Origin: Hyphococcus sp. | GTDB lineage: Bacteria > Pseudomonadota > Alphaproteobacteria > Caulobacterales > Parvularculaceae | Length of the DNA: 64,000 nt | Assembly: GCA_028281665.1 (NCBI GenBank) | Contig: JANQJK010000026.1 | Location: 186,001 to 250,000 of the forward strand | Direction: 5' to 3' | Shown: in pieces, positions 47,298-57,386 of the stretch | How the letters are laid out: the number at the start of each line of letters is the position of its first letter | Position numbering within the stretch: the first letter of the stretch is position 1 | Notes under the pieces: model-generated | Database searches by the model: none | Told to the model about the DNA's origin: nothing | Seen by the model: the letters and a program-made list of their open reading frames with translations, nothing else | Program-made: the position numbers and the translations under genes

Positions 47298-49442
47298 GTG
47301 ACCGTGGAAACCACCAATACTGCGATGCCGCGCGCGCTGCGGGTTCGGCGGCGAATGGCGCGCTCGCCCATGGGACGCAGAATCGGGCATTTGCGTGCGC
47401 AGATTTTCGAGTGGGTCCGGGATGATGCGGGCGCCGCGGCGATCTGGATGCCGGTTTTTATCGGCCTTGGCGTTGGCGTCTACTTTGGTCTGCGGTCCGA
47501 GCCTCCATTTGCTGTCGCCGCAGCCACGCTGGCGGCGACAACATTATTGGCGGTATTCACGCCAAAATATCGGGGCGCATGCGCGGCGCTCGCGCTTTCT
47601 ATCCTCGGTTTCGCCGCCGCCGACTGGCGCACGTCGCGCGTCGCAACGCCGGTTCTTGAGCGCGACGTCGGCATACGCGCGATTGAAGGGCGCGTTCATT
47701 CCGTGGAGCGCTCGTCCGGGCGAGAACGTCTGATCATCGACGTTCAGTCGATTTCACGCCTCGACATGGAAGACACTCCAAAACGCGTCCGCGTTACGTG
47801 GCGCGGACAAGGCAGCACGGTCGTCGCCGGCGATCAGATCATGCTTCGCGCAGGGCTGTCGCCGCCGCCGCCGCCCGCCGCGCCCGGCAGCTTCGACTTT
47901 GCAAGGCAACTCTATTTTCAAAGCATCGGCGCGGTCGGTTTTGCGGTTACAATGCCGGAAGCGATATCCTCGAACGACGCGAATTCATTTCGTGCACGGA
48001 TTGAAAATCTACGCTCCGGCCTGACGCAACGCATAACCGACGCGGCGCCGGGGCAAGGGGGCGCCATTGTTGCGGCGGTCGTCACCGGCAAGCGCGAAGC
48101 GATTTCAAAGGAGTCGCGCGCAGCGTTGCGAGACGCCGGCCTTGCGCATTTGCTGGCGATCTCGGGGCTGCATATGGGGCTCGCAACAGGGCTCATTTTT
48201 TTTACGGTGCGAGGCGCGCTCGCCGCGATTGAACCGATCGCCATCCGGTTTCCGATCAAGAAATGGGCCGCGGTTGCGGCGCTGTTTTCCGGTTTCGCCT
48301 ATCTTCTCCTGTCGGGCGGGGCGTGGTCGCCGCGCCGGGCCTTTGTCATGACGGCGATCTTCCTCATCGCGATCCTCTTCGACCGTCGCGCGTTGTCCTT
48401 GCGAAATGTTGCTATCGCGGCATCGATCATTTTGTTGACGACGCCGGAAGCGCTTGTTCATCCGGGCTTCCAGATGTCGTTTGCCGCGGCGACGGCCCTG
48501 ATCGCCGTTTTCGAATGGTGGAACCGCACGGCCGATCCCGAAAGGGATTTTTCCATCGGCGCCAGATTGAAACGATACGCGATCGGTCTTGCCGTGACAG
48601 ACCTCGTGGCGTCCCTGGCGACAGCGCCTTTCGCATTGTTTCATTTCAATCGTGTCGCCGTTTATTCTCTCCCGGCAAACATTCTCTCCATGCCGCTCAT
48701 GGCCTTCTGGATTATGCCGGCGGCCGTGGTCGGGTTACTCCTGACGCCGTCAGGCCTCGACGGCCCGGCATGGATCGTCGCCGCCAAAGGCGTCGACGTT
48801 CTGCTCGCCATCGGCGGGGAGGTTTCAAGCTGGTCTGGCGCCGTATCCTTAACGCCGCAATGGCCGACCTCCGCGCTCATCGCGATCACGGCCGGGGGCT
48901 TGTGGTTTTGTCTTGCGCGGTCGCTGCTGCGGGTCGTCGGCGCGGCCGGCGTTCCCGCCGCGGCATTGATTGTCGCAACATCGCCCACGCCTGATCTCTT
49001 TGTATCGGCGAGCGGCGCCAATGCGGGGATTGTCGACGCCAACGGGCAGGTCGTCGCGTACAATAATCGTCGCGACAAGTTCTCCGTACGCGTCTGGAAT
49101 GAAATTCTGGGCGCGGATCCATCATTGGGCGCCGATACTCAATCGGAGTTCGGCAAATGCGGCGCGGCGGGGTGCGTCGCGTCCGTCAGCGACAAGACCA
49201 TAGCGGTTATAGAACGGGCCGAGGCGCTGGCCGAAGACTGCGTCCGCGCCGATATTGTCATCGCACTTTACCCTGTGCCCGGCGATCAATGGCGCGCCTG
49301 CGATGCAGTACTCATAGACAAGCGATCGGTATGGCGGCGCGGCGCTCATTCGGTGCGCTTTGACGGCGATGCGATCGTTGTTGAAACGGTTGGCGCAGCG
49401 CGCGGCGCAAGACCATGGTCCGGCGCGGATCCATCGCGCTGA
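47298..49442 (+). CDS. comEC: ComEC/Rec2-family DNA uptake channel protein, degenerate C-terminus
   Basis: A 714-residue inner-membrane protein with the N-terminal OB-like DUF4131 region and the competence domain containing AHLLAISGLHMGLATG and SGGAWSPRRAFVM, a channel for transforming DNA. The C-terminal domain (about residues 560-714) lacks the HxHxD metal signature of the metallo-beta-lactamase domain found in Bacillus-type ComEC; it keeps only a beta-rich remnant (NAGIVDANGQVVAYNN). Whether DNA uptake occurs cannot be told. It ends at the base before the convergent lexA stop. Confidence 0.87.
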   Translation: MTVETTNTAMPRALRVRRRMARSPMGRRIGHLRAQIFEWVRDDAGAAAIWMPVFIGLGVGVYFGLRSEPPFAVAAATLAATTLLAVFTPKYRGACAALALSILGFAAADWRTSRVATPVLERDVGIRAIEGRVHSVERSSGRERLIIDVQSISRLDMEDTPKRVRVTWRGQGSTVVAGDQIMLRAGLSPPPPPAAPGSFDFARQLYFQSIGAVGFAVTMPEAISSNDANSFRARIENLRSGLTQRITDAAPGQGGAIVAAVVTGKREAISKESRAALRDAGLAHLLAISGLHMGLATGLIFFTVRGALAAIEPIAIRFPIKKWAAVAALFSGFAYLLLSGGAWSPRRAFVMTAIFLIAILFDRRALSLRNVAIAASIILLTTPEALVHPGFQMSFAAATALIAVFEWWNRTADPERDFSIGARLKRYAIGLAVTDLVASLATAPFALFHFNRVAVYSLPANILSMPLMAFWIMPAAVVGLLLTPSGLDGPAWIVAAKGVDVLLAIGGEVSSWSGAVSLTPQWPTSALIAITAGGLWFCLARSLLRVVGAAGVPAAALIVATSPTPDLFVSASGANAGIVDANGQVVAYNNRRDKFSVRVWNEILGADPSLGADTQSEFGKCGAAGCVASVSDKTIAVIERAEALAEDCVRADIVIALYPVPGDQWRACDAVLIDKRSVWRRGAHSVRFDGDAIVVETVGAARGARPWSGADPSR

Positions 49443-50156
49443 TCAGTGGTAACGGCGCATCAGACCAACGAGCTTGCCTTGGACAGAGACACGGTCCGGT
49501 CCGTAAATGCGGGTCTCGTAATCGGGGTTCGCCGCTTCCAGCGCAATCGACGCGCCTTTCTTGCGCAGGCGCTTCAACGTTGCTTCCTCATCGTCCACGA
49601 GCGCGACAACAATGTCTCCGCTGCCGGCGGTGTCGCAGCGTTTGATAACCACAAAATCGCCGTCGTGAATCCCGGCGTCGATCATCGATTCTCCCTGCAC
49701 CTCCAGGATGAAATGTTCGCCGCCGCCGATGAGCGCGTCGGGGGCCGCAATACGGTCGATTTCATGCTGGATGGCTTCAATTGGCGTGCCTGCCGCGATC
49801 CGGCCGAGCACCGGCAGTTCGTTGGAGCCTGAACCGGTCGCCGGCGCTCTTACATTGCCGCGCGTTCGCTGCCGGAACCCTCCATCGACCACAGCCGGCG
49901 CAAACGGCGCCGCCGGCTTCTTCGCGCCTGCCGCCTCAGTTTCCGGAGGCATTCGCAGAACTTCGAGGGCGCGGGCCCGGTTCGGCAGGCGCTTGATAAA
50001 GCCGCGTTCCTCAAGGGCGGTAATCAGACGATGGACGCCGGATTTCGACTTCAGAGCCAGCGCGTCCTTCATTTCGTCGAACGAGGGCGAAACCCCTGAT
50101 TCGCTGACGCGCTGGTGGATAAAGGCCAGCAGCTCGTGCTGTTTTCTGGTCAACAT
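49443..50156 (-). CDS. lexA: SOS repressor LexA
   Basis: A 237-residue LexA. An N-terminal winged helix ([17 protein letters not shown] ... [19 protein letters not shown]) binds the SOS operator. The autocleavage site is GRIAAGTP (Ala-Gly), the nucleophile is in [13 protein letters not shown], and the catalytic Lys is in EEATLKRL. The start is set at 50156 because it begins the conserved domain; the frame continues upstream for 42 unrelated codons. The linker between domains is longer than in E. coli. An SOS box lies about 100 bases upstream, so the gene is probably self-regulated. Confidence 0.95.
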   Translation of the reverse strand: MLTRKQHELLAFIHQRVSESGVSPSFDEMKDALALKSKSGVHRLITALEERGFIKRLPNRARALEVLRMPPETEAAGAKKPAAPFAPAVVDGGFRQRTRGNVRAPATGSGSNELPVLGRIAAGTPIEAIQHEIDRIAAPDALIGGGEHFILEVQGESMIDAGIHDGDFVVIKRCDTAGSGDIVVALVDDEEATLKRLRKKGASIALEAANPDYETRIYGPDRVSVQGKLVGLMRRYH

Positions 50157-50253
50157 GTGACGTCGCTCGCTGTTTTCGCCGCGACGGGGTGTGCGGCGGA
50201 GTTTCCGTGCGGGCCGCAAAATTGAAAACGGACCACGAGAACAAATCGACAAC

Positions 50254-50268
50254 GTTCTATGGTTGTTC
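50254..50268. promoter_or_regulatory. SOS box (alphaproteobacterial LexA operator) upstream of lexA
   Basis: GTTC (50254-50257), seven bases TATGGTT, then GTTC (50265-50268): an exact match to the direct-repeat GTTC-N7-GTTC operator used by LexA in alphaproteobacteria. It lies between trpC and lexA, about 98 bases before the lexA start, in position to repress lexA transcription. Confidence 0.8.
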
Positions 50269-50277
50269 TTTTTGCCC

Positions 50278-50317
50278 GTCAAGCGCGCGCAAGAATGTCA
50301 AGCGCGCGCGCAAGAAT
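50278..50317. repeat. tandem near-duplicate in the trpC-lexA gap
   Basis: A 19-base unit (50278-50296, GTCAAGCGCGCGCAAGAAT) is followed at once by a 21-base copy (50297-50317) that differs by one extra CG in the GC-alternating core. This looks like strand-slippage duplication beside the SOS box. No role is evident. Confidence 0.6.
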
Positions 50318-50336
50318 AGCGTGGAGCGTCCATTGG

Positions 50337-51131
50337 TTAGACGGCAATACTCGGCGAGATGAGATTACGGGTCGCCGCAGCGATGTCGGCCTGACGCATC
50401 AGGCTTTCGCCGACCAGAAACGCCTTTGCGCCGCTTGCCGCCAGTTCAACGATATTTTCGTGCCGGTGAATGCCGCTTTCGGAAACGAGCAGCGCGTTTT
50501 CGGGCGCGTGCGCCGCCAGCTCATGTGAGACGGTAAGATCGGTAACGAATGTTTTTAGATTTCGGTTGTTTACGCCGATAAGATTCGCACCAAGTTCGGC
50601 TGCTCGCTCCATCTCCTTGCGATCATGGACTTCAACCAGCACGTCGAGTCCCCATTCGGCCGCCGCTTTATTCAGTTCCGCCGCTTGTGCGTCCGACAGG
50701 CATGCCATGATCAGCAAAATGCAGTCCGAGCCCCAGGCCCGCGCCTCCACGACCTGGTAGGGATCGATCATGAAATCCTTGCGCAGGACCGGAATTGTAG
50801 CCGCCGCCCGGGCGGCGATGAGGTATTCTGCGCACCCCTGAAAGCTCGGGCCATCGGTCAGAACGGAGAGGCATGCCGCGCCGCCCTTTTCATAGTCGCG
50901 GGCATGATCGGCCGGGGCAAAATCCTCCCGGATCAGGCCCTTTGAAGGACTCGCCTTCTTGATCTCGGCAATCAAGGCGAAGCCGTTTGCCGCCTTCTTT
51001 TCCAGCGCAGCGCGAAAACCGCGCGGCGACGTCTCCCGAGCAAGCGCTTCGAGCGCCGCGACGGGCGTGTTTGCCTTCGCAGCGGCGACCTCGTCCGCCT
51101 TGTAGGCGATAATATCGTCGAGAATTGTCAT
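50337..51131 (-). CDS. trpC: indole-3-glycerol phosphate synthase
   Basis: A 264-residue TrpC (beta/alpha barrel), which forms indole-glycerol phosphate for tryptophan synthesis. Conserved parts are [55 protein letters not shown] and LLVSESGI. It is not fused to TrpF. The start overlaps the trpD stop by four bases; it is the last gene of trpG-trpD-trpC. Confidence 0.96.
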   Translation of the reverse strand: MTILDDIIAYKADEVAAAKANTPVAALEALARETSPRGFRAALEKKAANGFALIAEIKKASPSKGLIREDFAPADHARDYEKGGAACLSVLTDGPSFQGCAEYLIAARAAATIPVLRKDFMIDPYQVVEARAWGSDCILLIMACLSDAQAAELNKAAAEWGLDVLVEVHDRKEMERAAELGANLIGVNNRNLKTFVTDLTVSHELAAHAPENALLVSESGIHRHENIVELAASGAKAFLVGESLMRQADIAAATRNLISPSIAV

Positions 51132-52147
51132 TCGCCGCTGTTCGATACTTCAACAAGTTTTGCCAACGCGTCGGCCGCCGCGCCGGAGTCAATCGACTCT
51201 TCGGCTCGGCGCGCGCCGTCTGCAAGGTATTTTGCGACACCGCAGACAACCAGGGCCGCAGCCGCGTTCAGAACGGCGATATCGCGATTGGCGCCGCGTT
51301 CGCCTGCAAGCAGTCGCGTAATTGCGGCGGCGTTTTCGGCCGGGTCGCCGCCTCTTAGGTCCGCCGCTTTTGCGCTCGGCAATCCCGCGTCGGCGGGCGT
51401 CACGTCGAATTCCCGAACCGCCCCGTCACGTAATTCCGCAACGAATGTCCGGCCGGTCGTCGTCAGCTCGTCCAGACCGTCTTCGCCATGCACGACCCAG
51501 GCCGACGCGACGCCGAGACGCGGCAGGACTTCGGCAATCGGGCGGACGAGGTCGCGGGAGAACACGCCGAGGAGTTGCCGTTTGGCGCCGGCGGGATTGG
51601 ACAGCGGGCCGAGAACATTAAACATCGTCCGTACCCCAAGCGCTTTTCGCGCCGTCGCCGCATGGCGCACGGCGCCGTGATGGAGCGCGGCAAACATGAA
51701 GCCGATTTTCGCCTCGGAAATGCAGCGCGAAATCAGCGTCGGTGAAATGTCGAGTTTGACGCCAAGCGCTTCCAGCACCTCAGACGATCCGGATTTCGAC
51801 GACGCAGCCTTGTTGCCATGTTTGGCGACAGGCGCGCCAGCGCCGGCGACGATGAGTGCGGCGGCGGTTGAGATATTGAACGTGTCGGCGCCGTCGCCGC
51901 CGGTGCCCGCAGTATCGATAGCGTTTTCCGGCGCATCGACGGCGAGGGCGCGCGAGCGCATTGCGGTTGCTGCGGCGGCAATTTCTTCAACGGTTTCGCC
52001 GCGGGCTCTCAATGCCGCGAGGAAGCCCGCAAGCTCGATGTCGCTTGCGTGGCCGTCCAGCACGACGCCCATGGCGGCGCGCATTTCATCTGCCGACAGA
52101 TGCCGGCCCGACATGGCGGCGGCAAGGAAAGGGCGAAACGCGCTCAT
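51128..52147 (-). CDS. trpD: anthranilate phosphoribosyltransferase
   Basis: A 339-residue TrpD, which couples anthranilate to PRPP. The PRPP-binding [14 protein letters not shown] is near residue 80, with [22 protein letters not shown] and [11 protein letters not shown] following. The start at 52147 overlaps the trpG stop by four bases, the same ATGA junction as with trpC; an ATG 40 codons upstream is inside trpG and gives an unrelated extension. Confidence 0.96.
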   Translation of the reverse strand: MSAFRPFLAAAMSGRHLSADEMRAAMGVVLDGHASDIELAGFLAALRARGETVEEIAAAATAMRSRALAVDAPENAIDTAGTGGDGADTFNISTAAALIVAGAGAPVAKHGNKAASSKSGSSEVLEALGVKLDISPTLISRCISEAKIGFMFAALHHGAVRHAATARKALGVRTMFNVLGPLSNPAGAKRQLLGVFSRDLVRPIAEVLPRLGVASAWVVHGEDGLDELTTTGRTFVAELRDGAVREFDVTPADAGLPSAKAADLRGGDPAENAAAITRLLAGERGANRDIAVLNAAAALVVCGVAKYLADGARRAEESIDSGAAADALAKLVEVSNSGE

Positions 52148-52737
52148 CGGGTGGCCGCCGTCTGTTTTGCGCGCTTGAGGAAATTGGCGATGATCTCTGC
52201 GCCGTACTCCGATGCGATGCTTTCGGGATGAAACTGAACGCCGGCGATCGGCAGCGACTTGTGGCAAACCGCCATAATTTCTCCGTCGTCTTCGGCTGCT
52301 GCGGCCGGCTCAAGGCAGTCCGGGAGCGTCTTCGGCGCGGCTGCCAGCGAGTGATACCGGGTCGAGGTGAACCGGTCGGGTATGCCGTCAAACAGCCAGC
52401 CGCCATCATGCGATACGCGGCAGGTTTTGCCATGCATGAGACGACGGGCTGACGCGATGTCGCCGCCAAACCCTTGCGCAATAGCCTGCATCCCGAGACA
52501 GACTCCGAACAATGGCTTCGACGCCGCGGCGGCGCCCTTGACGACATCAAGGCAGATCCCCGCGTCGTCCGGCGTTTTAGGGCCCGGCGACATGATGATC
52601 GCGCTGGCTTCAGAGCCGAGGGCGTCCGCTGCTGTCAATTTGTCGTTGCGCTTCACCACGACCTCTTCGCCCAAACCGCCGACGAGATGCATCAGGTTGA
52701 ATGTGAAGCTGTCGTAATTATCGATCAACAGGATCAT
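52144..52737 (-). CDS. trpG: anthranilate synthase component II (glutamine amidotransferase)
   Basis: A 197-residue class I glutamine amidotransferase that supplies ammonia to TrpE. The nucleophile is in FGVCLGMQAIAQGFGG, and the catalytic His and Glu are in VQFHPESI. The N-terminal LLIDNYDSFTFNLMH is the usual opening. It is first in trpGDC; trpE lies on the same strand about 1.1 kb upstream, separated by the divergent deacetylase gene. It may also serve as PabA. Confidence 0.95.
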   Translation of the reverse strand: MILLIDNYDSFTFNLMHLVGGLGEEVVVKRNDKLTAADALGSEASAIIMSPGPKTPDDAGICLDVVKGAAAASKPLFGVCLGMQAIAQGFGGDIASARRLMHGKTCRVSHDGGWLFDGIPDRFTSTRYHSLAAAPKTLPDCLEPAAAAEDDGEIMAVCHKSLPIAGVQFHPESIASEYGAEIIANFLKRAKQTAATR

Positions 52738-52847
52738 CGGGGCCTAAAGAATCAGCGTTAAATATCTCTCGGTCGGGAACGCCATCGTCGCGCGCCCCCG
52801 CAAGCCATGCGTGAAAGTGACCAGAAAAAGCAAGGAAAATCTTATCG

Positions 52848-53846
52848 GTGGCGCACAAGCGGGACGTTAATGGCGGGCCCTTGAGAGCCGGCAACGCCGG
52901 GGTAATCGCCGCTTTCGTTGTGGCGTTGGCGGCGACGGTTCTCGGCGCCGGGGCGGCCTATATCGGTGAATTCGGCGCGGTCGCGGCGGCGAGCCGAGAC
53001 GTCGATGCGTTACAAACGCGCATTGCATCGCTGCCGATCGCGAACGCAAAGAAGCGCGAGAAGATTGTTCGCGCTGTCATAGACAGGTTCCCGCTGGAGC
53101 GGTTTGCAGCGCCCGAAATTGTTATCCGCGAATCGGCGATCCGGCCAAAAATCATTGTGGTATTAGATGATATCGGTCTTGATCGCGCCGCGACCGATGC
53201 CGCGCTTTCGCTGCCAGGGCCGATAACCTATTCGGTTCTTCCTTACGCGCCCAACGTGGAAAAACTCGCCGCGAGCGTCGCTGCGGGCGAGGGCGATTTG
53301 ATGCTCCATTTGCCGATGGAGCCGCACGGCCACGAAGACCCCGGCCCGAACGCCCTTCGCACGAGCATGAGCCCCGGCGTTTTCTTCCGGGCCCTTGAAT
53401 GGAATCTCTCCCGCTTCGACAATTATGTGGGCGTCAACAATCATATGGGCTCGAAGCTGACCGCCAACCGCGCAGCCATGACAATGGTCCTCCAAAACCT
53501 GAAACACCGGGACCTCTTTTTTATCGATTCCGTCACTGACGCCGACAGCGTCGCTTATGAGATCGGGGCGCAAATCGGCGCGAAAGCGCTGCGGCGCGAC
53601 GTGTTTCTGGACCCGGCGCCGGGTGACGGCGATCTCGTGCGCCGGCAAATACGACTGGCGGAGCAGATCGCTTTGGAAACCGGATACGTTGTCGCAATCG
53701 GGCACCCCCGTCCGGAAACGCTTGACGTATTGGGGCCGTGGCTGGCGACCGCCGAGGCGCGCGGCTTTGAACTGACGACCCCGTCCGCGCTGTTCGCACG
53801 AGATGCCGAAACGAGGATCGCTGCGGCGCCCGAGTTGCGGTACTAG
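52848..53846 (+). CDS. divergent polysaccharide deacetylase family protein
   Basis: A 332-residue protein with an N-terminal membrane anchor (about residues 18-42) and a divergent NodB-like deacetylase domain of the YibQ type (VVLDDIGLDRAAT, LMLHLPMEPHGHEDPGPNAL, GVNNHMGSKLTAN, DLFFIDSVT, AIGHPRPETL). Members are envelope proteins; the enzymatic activity is mostly untested. It starts with GTG at 52848 (AGGA about 10 bases upstream). It is oriented against the trp genes and its stop overlaps that of trpE by four bases. Confidence 0.85.
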   Translation: MAHKRDVNGGPLRAGNAGVIAAFVVALAATVLGAGAAYIGEFGAVAAASRDVDALQTRIASLPIANAKKREKIVRAVIDRFPLERFAAPEIVIRESAIRPKIIVVLDDIGLDRAATDAALSLPGPITYSVLPYAPNVEKLAASVAAGEGDLMLHLPMEPHGHEDPGPNALRTSMSPGVFFRALEWNLSRFDNYVGVNNHMGSKLTANRAAMTMVLQNLKHRDLFFIDSVTDADSVAYEIGAQIGAKALRRDVFLDPAPGDGDLVRRQIRLAEQIALETGYVVAIGHPRPETLDVLGPWLATAEARGFELTTPSALFARDAETRIAAAPELRY

Positions 53847-55345
53847 GATTTTTGCTCGAAGACGGCTTCGGCGGCGGCGAACAAAGCGCGCGCTTTGTTC
53901 TCACACTCCGTCTGTTCATATTCCGCAACGGAGTCCGCGACGACGCCGGCGCCGGCCTGCACATGAATCTCGCCATCTTTGATCACTGCCGTGCGCAGCG
54001 CGATACACGTGTCCACATTGCCGTCGGCAGAGAAGTACCCGATCGCGCCGCCATAGACGCCGCGTGCGGTGGTTTCCAACTCGTCTATGATTTCCATTGC
54101 CCGGATCTTGGGCGCGCCGGTGACGGTGCCGGCGGGAAAGCCTGCACTGACGGCGTCGACGGGATGAACGTCTGCGCGCAGCGCGCCCAAGACGTTCGAC
54201 ACGATATGCATCACGTGGCTGTAGCGCTCGATTTCGAAACTGTCCGTAACGCGCACGCTGCCGATTTCCGCTGAACGCCCGACATCGTTCCGGCCTAGGT
54301 CGAGCAGCATAAGGTGCTCGGCGCGTTCTTTTTCATCGGCCAAGAGATCGTCGGCGAGCGCTGCGTCCTCCGCCGGCGTTTTCCCCCGCCAGCGCGTTCC
54401 GGCGATGGGGCGGATGGTGATTTCTCCGTCGCGGACGCGCACCAATATTTCGGGACTTGAACCCACCAGGGCGAACGCACCGAAATTCAGGTAAAACATG
54501 AACGGCGACGGGTTCGATCGTCTTAACGAGCGATAGAGTTCAAAGGGCGGCGCGTCGAAGTTGGTTGTGAAGCGTTGGCTCAGTACGACCTGAAAGATGT
54601 CGCCGGCGGTGATGTATTCCTTCGCGCGGTTAACGGCGCCCTTGAACTGCTGTTTTGCAATATTGGATTCGGCCGGCGCCGGCGGCGCGCCGACATCTGG
54701 CGCGCGTAACGCATCCTTCAGCGGCGCCGCAAGTTTCTTCGCGGCGTCGTTCAGCCGTTGTTGTGCCTCTTCGTATACGGCGGCGGCGGATGCGCGCGCG
54801 TCGGGGCGCCCCGGCGTGATCAGCAATATCTCCTGACGAACATTGTCGAATACGGCAAGCACGGTCGGCCTGATGAAAATCGCGTCCGGCGTATCAAGAC
54901 CGCCGTCCGGCCGGGGGGCGAGGGCCTCCATCTGGCGCACCATGTCGTAGCCGAGATAACCAAAAACGCCCGCCGCCATGGGTGGCAGGCCATCGGGAAT
55001 AATGTCGATTTCAGACTGCGCAAAAAGTCGTTTCAGATTTGCGAGGGGCGCGCCGTCTTCGCTTGCAAACGCTTCGCTATCCCTGGCGGCGTTGTAATTG
55101 ATTTCAGATCGCGCCCCGAAGCATCGCCAGATCACATCGGGCTTGAAACCGATAATCGAATAGCGCCCCAGTTGCTCGCCGCCCTCGACGGACTCCAGGA
55201 GGAACGCGTTTGCATCATTGCCGCAGAGCTTGAGGAAAGCCGACACCGGCGTTTCGAGATCGGAGACAAGGCAGGTCCAGACGAGCTGGCTTCGCCCCGC
55301 ATTATAATGGGCGGCAAAGGCGTCAAACTCTGGCGACGCGGTCAC
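53843..55345 (-). CDS. trpE: anthranilate synthase component I
   Basis: A 500-residue TrpE, which makes anthranilate from chorismate. Catalytic parts include GTRWRGKTPAEDAALADDLL, ERAEHLMLLDLGRNDVGR, AGTVTGAPKIRAME and YGGAIGYFSADGN. It is separate from TrpG, not fused as in some rhizobia. It begins at a GTG (55345) that shares one base with the ppiD stop (TAGTG), so translation is coupled to ppiD. Confidence 0.95.
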   Translation of the reverse strand: MTASPEFDAFAAHYNAGRSQLVWTCLVSDLETPVSAFLKLCGNDANAFLLESVEGGEQLGRYSIIGFKPDVIWRCFGARSEINYNAARDSEAFASEDGAPLANLKRLFAQSEIDIIPDGLPPMAAGVFGYLGYDMVRQMEALAPRPDGGLDTPDAIFIRPTVLAVFDNVRQEILLITPGRPDARASAAAVYEEAQQRLNDAAKKLAAPLKDALRAPDVGAPPAPAESNIAKQQFKGAVNRAKEYITAGDIFQVVLSQRFTTNFDAPPFELYRSLRRSNPSPFMFYLNFGAFALVGSSPEILVRVRDGEITIRPIAGTRWRGKTPAEDAALADDLLADEKERAEHLMLLDLGRNDVGRSAEIGSVRVTDSFEIERYSHVMHIVSNVLGALRADVHPVDAVSAGFPAGTVTGAPKIRAMEIIDELETTARGVYGGAIGYFSADGNVDTCIALRTAVIKDGEIHVQAGAGVVADSVAEYEQTECENKARALFAAAEAVFEQKS

Positions 55346-57237
55346 TAGCCTTCAGCGAAAAGCGCGTCGAGCTGCGCTTGGTCGATTTTGATCGGGTAGT
55401 CCTCCTGAACCGACGCCAGAAACGCTTCGATCAATTCCTGATCGAGCTGATAGCCGAGATACTGACCGTAGAAGGACGCCTGCTCCGGCGGGATCGCGGC
55501 GGTGGAGACGGCGATCGTTTCGATCTCGGCGATGATCTGCGCTTCGCCCAGCGCCGCTTCCCCGGTGACCAAAGCGTTGGGCGCCGCCGAGAAGATTTCC
55601 TCGCGCAGGTCCGCGGAAATCGCCTCGTTCTCGAACCGGCGATCGACGACGAGGGTTGTCGGCGTGCGATCGAACTGGCTGGCGGTCTCGGCGAGGGCGG
55701 ACCCGGCCGAAATCTGCGCGCGAATATCCGCAACGGTCTCGGCCAGACGCTGCGCGCGCTCATCCTTGCGCCAGGCGGCGTCGACGTCGTCGCGCACATC
55801 TTCAAACGGGATGAGGGCCGGCGACTGGATTTCCTTGACGCTGACAAAGAAGTATCCCGCCTGGTCGGCAAGTTGCAGCGCTTCGGACTGCTGATCTTCT
55901 TCCAGCGCAAAGGCCTCCGTCAGCGCCTCGCCCGGTACGCCGTCGATGATCGCGCCGCCGGGGGCGAACGAAAACCGGTCAAGCGGCCCAAACTCCTTGG
56001 CCTCACGGCCCGCGGCCTCGGCTGCGGCGACGAGGCTTGCGCCCGTGTCGCGCACTTCCTCAATTTCATCGATTACGTTCAGCATCGCCCGGCGCGTATC
56101 CTGCGCAAGATAGTTGCTCTCTATCTCCTCGCGGGCCTCTTCAAACGTCACGAGTTCGGGCGCGGTGATTCCGGCGATCTGCACAATCGTCCATCCGAAA
56201 AGGCCCTCGACGGGATCGATGATCGCGCCTTCCTCCAGCCCCTCGGCAAAGGCGGCCTCGCCAACACCGGGGTCAAGAATGTCGTTCTTGCGTGCGTCGG
56301 CGTAGGTGACGCCTGCAAGGGTGCGGCCGTTTTCGATAGCGATCGCTTCGAAGGTTTTGCCCTGCTTGAGGGCGGCCGTCGCCGCCTGCGCTTCGGCCTC
56401 CGTATCGAAGGTGATCTGGTAGATCGTCCTTAATTCAGGTTTTTCATAAAGGCGCGCGCGGTTGTTTTCATAAAGGCGGCGAAGCTCCTCCTCGGAGACC
56501 TCAATGCCTTCGCGAAAATCCTCATTGCGCAGAACGAGCAGCTCAATCGTTCGGTATTCCGGCGCGGTAAACGCCTCCGGGTTGGCGTTGTAGTATTCCT
56601 GGAGATCGTCAGGGGTCGGCTCAGCGGCCTTTCCGGCCATTTCCTCGGTGACGATCAAATAAGAGATCTGCCGGCGCTCCGATTCCCGCATGAGCGAAAA
56701 GTCCGTCAGCGTTTTGGGCGCACCAGCCTGAAGCGCCAGGGAGTCGATAAGCTGCGCCCGCTGCAATTCGCCGGAAACGCGGCGCTCAAACTCCTCCACG
56801 GAAATGTTGTAGCGCTGCAAAATCTGTAGAAGGACCGATCGGTCGAACTTTCCGGTAACGGGGTTTTGCAGATTTTCATTCGCGTTGAGATAATCGCGGA
56901 TCATTGAACGCGGCACGGAGAGCCTGATCTTGTCTGTGAACTGATTGAGCGCCGCTGTTGATGTGATCGAGCGGACGATTTCGTTGGGCATCCCCGCCTG
57001 AATCGCCTCGTCGCGCGTGAAAGCGCCGCCGGACTCAATCGCCTGGATCTGTACCGCGCGGTTGAATTCGTTCTGGACGTATTGAGGCGAATAACGCTCG
57101 CCGCCGACCGTGACCACGGAGTTCCCGGTGAACTGAGCGACCTCGGGCACGCCGAACAGCGCAAAGGCGAGGATGAGCAGGACGATGACAAACCAGGCGA
57201 CGGCGCCTTTCAGCGCGCCGCGGACTTGCTGGAGCAT
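55345..57237 (-). CDS. membrane-anchored peptidyl-prolyl isomerase / foldase (PpiD/SurA-like)
   Basis: A 630-residue periplasmic chaperone with one N-terminal membrane segment (about residues 12-33, VAWFVIVLLILAFALFGV), a SurA-type N-domain (YSPQYVQNEFNRAV ...), and a parvulin-like region around residues 230-360 whose isomerase motifs are weak. PpiD helps newly exported outer-membrane proteins leave the Sec channel. The start at 57237 has AGAGGT 6 bases upstream; the frame continues for 68 unrelated codons beyond. It is divergent from tpiA. Confidence 0.87.
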   Translation of the reverse strand: MLQQVRGALKGAVAWFVIVLLILAFALFGVPEVAQFTGNSVVTVGGERYSPQYVQNEFNRAVQIQAIESGGAFTRDEAIQAGMPNEIVRSITSTAALNQFTDKIRLSVPRSMIRDYLNANENLQNPVTGKFDRSVLLQILQRYNISVEEFERRVSGELQRAQLIDSLALQAGAPKTLTDFSLMRESERRQISYLIVTEEMAGKAAEPTPDDLQEYYNANPEAFTAPEYRTIELLVLRNEDFREGIEVSEEELRRLYENNRARLYEKPELRTIYQITFDTEAEAQAATAALKQGKTFEAIAIENGRTLAGVTYADARKNDILDPGVGEAAFAEGLEEGAIIDPVEGLFGWTIVQIAGITAPELVTFEEAREEIESNYLAQDTRRAMLNVIDEIEEVRDTGASLVAAAEAAGREAKEFGPLDRFSFAPGGAIIDGVPGEALTEAFALEEDQQSEALQLADQAGYFFVSVKEIQSPALIPFEDVRDDVDAAWRKDERAQRLAETVADIRAQISAGSALAETASQFDRTPTTLVVDRRFENEAISADLREEIFSAAPNALVTGEAALGEAQIIAEIETIAVSTAAIPPEQASFYGQYLGYQLDQELIEAFLASVQEDYPIKIDQAQLDALFAEG

Positions 57238-57386
57238 GTTGATACCTCTTTCCGCCGACCCATGCGACGCTGGCGCGTAACCTATTCCTGACCGCTGCGT
57301 CAAACAAGGCGCGCCCCGGCGAAGCAGGCAAGCTAGACAGCTTTGCGGCCTTCGCTTAACCAAAAGTTGCAACAGGGAGACACGCC

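Noticed and set aside
55378..56433. 351-codon open frame on the plus strand
   Set aside because: It is antisense to ppiD, rich in Arg and Gly, with no signal or family.
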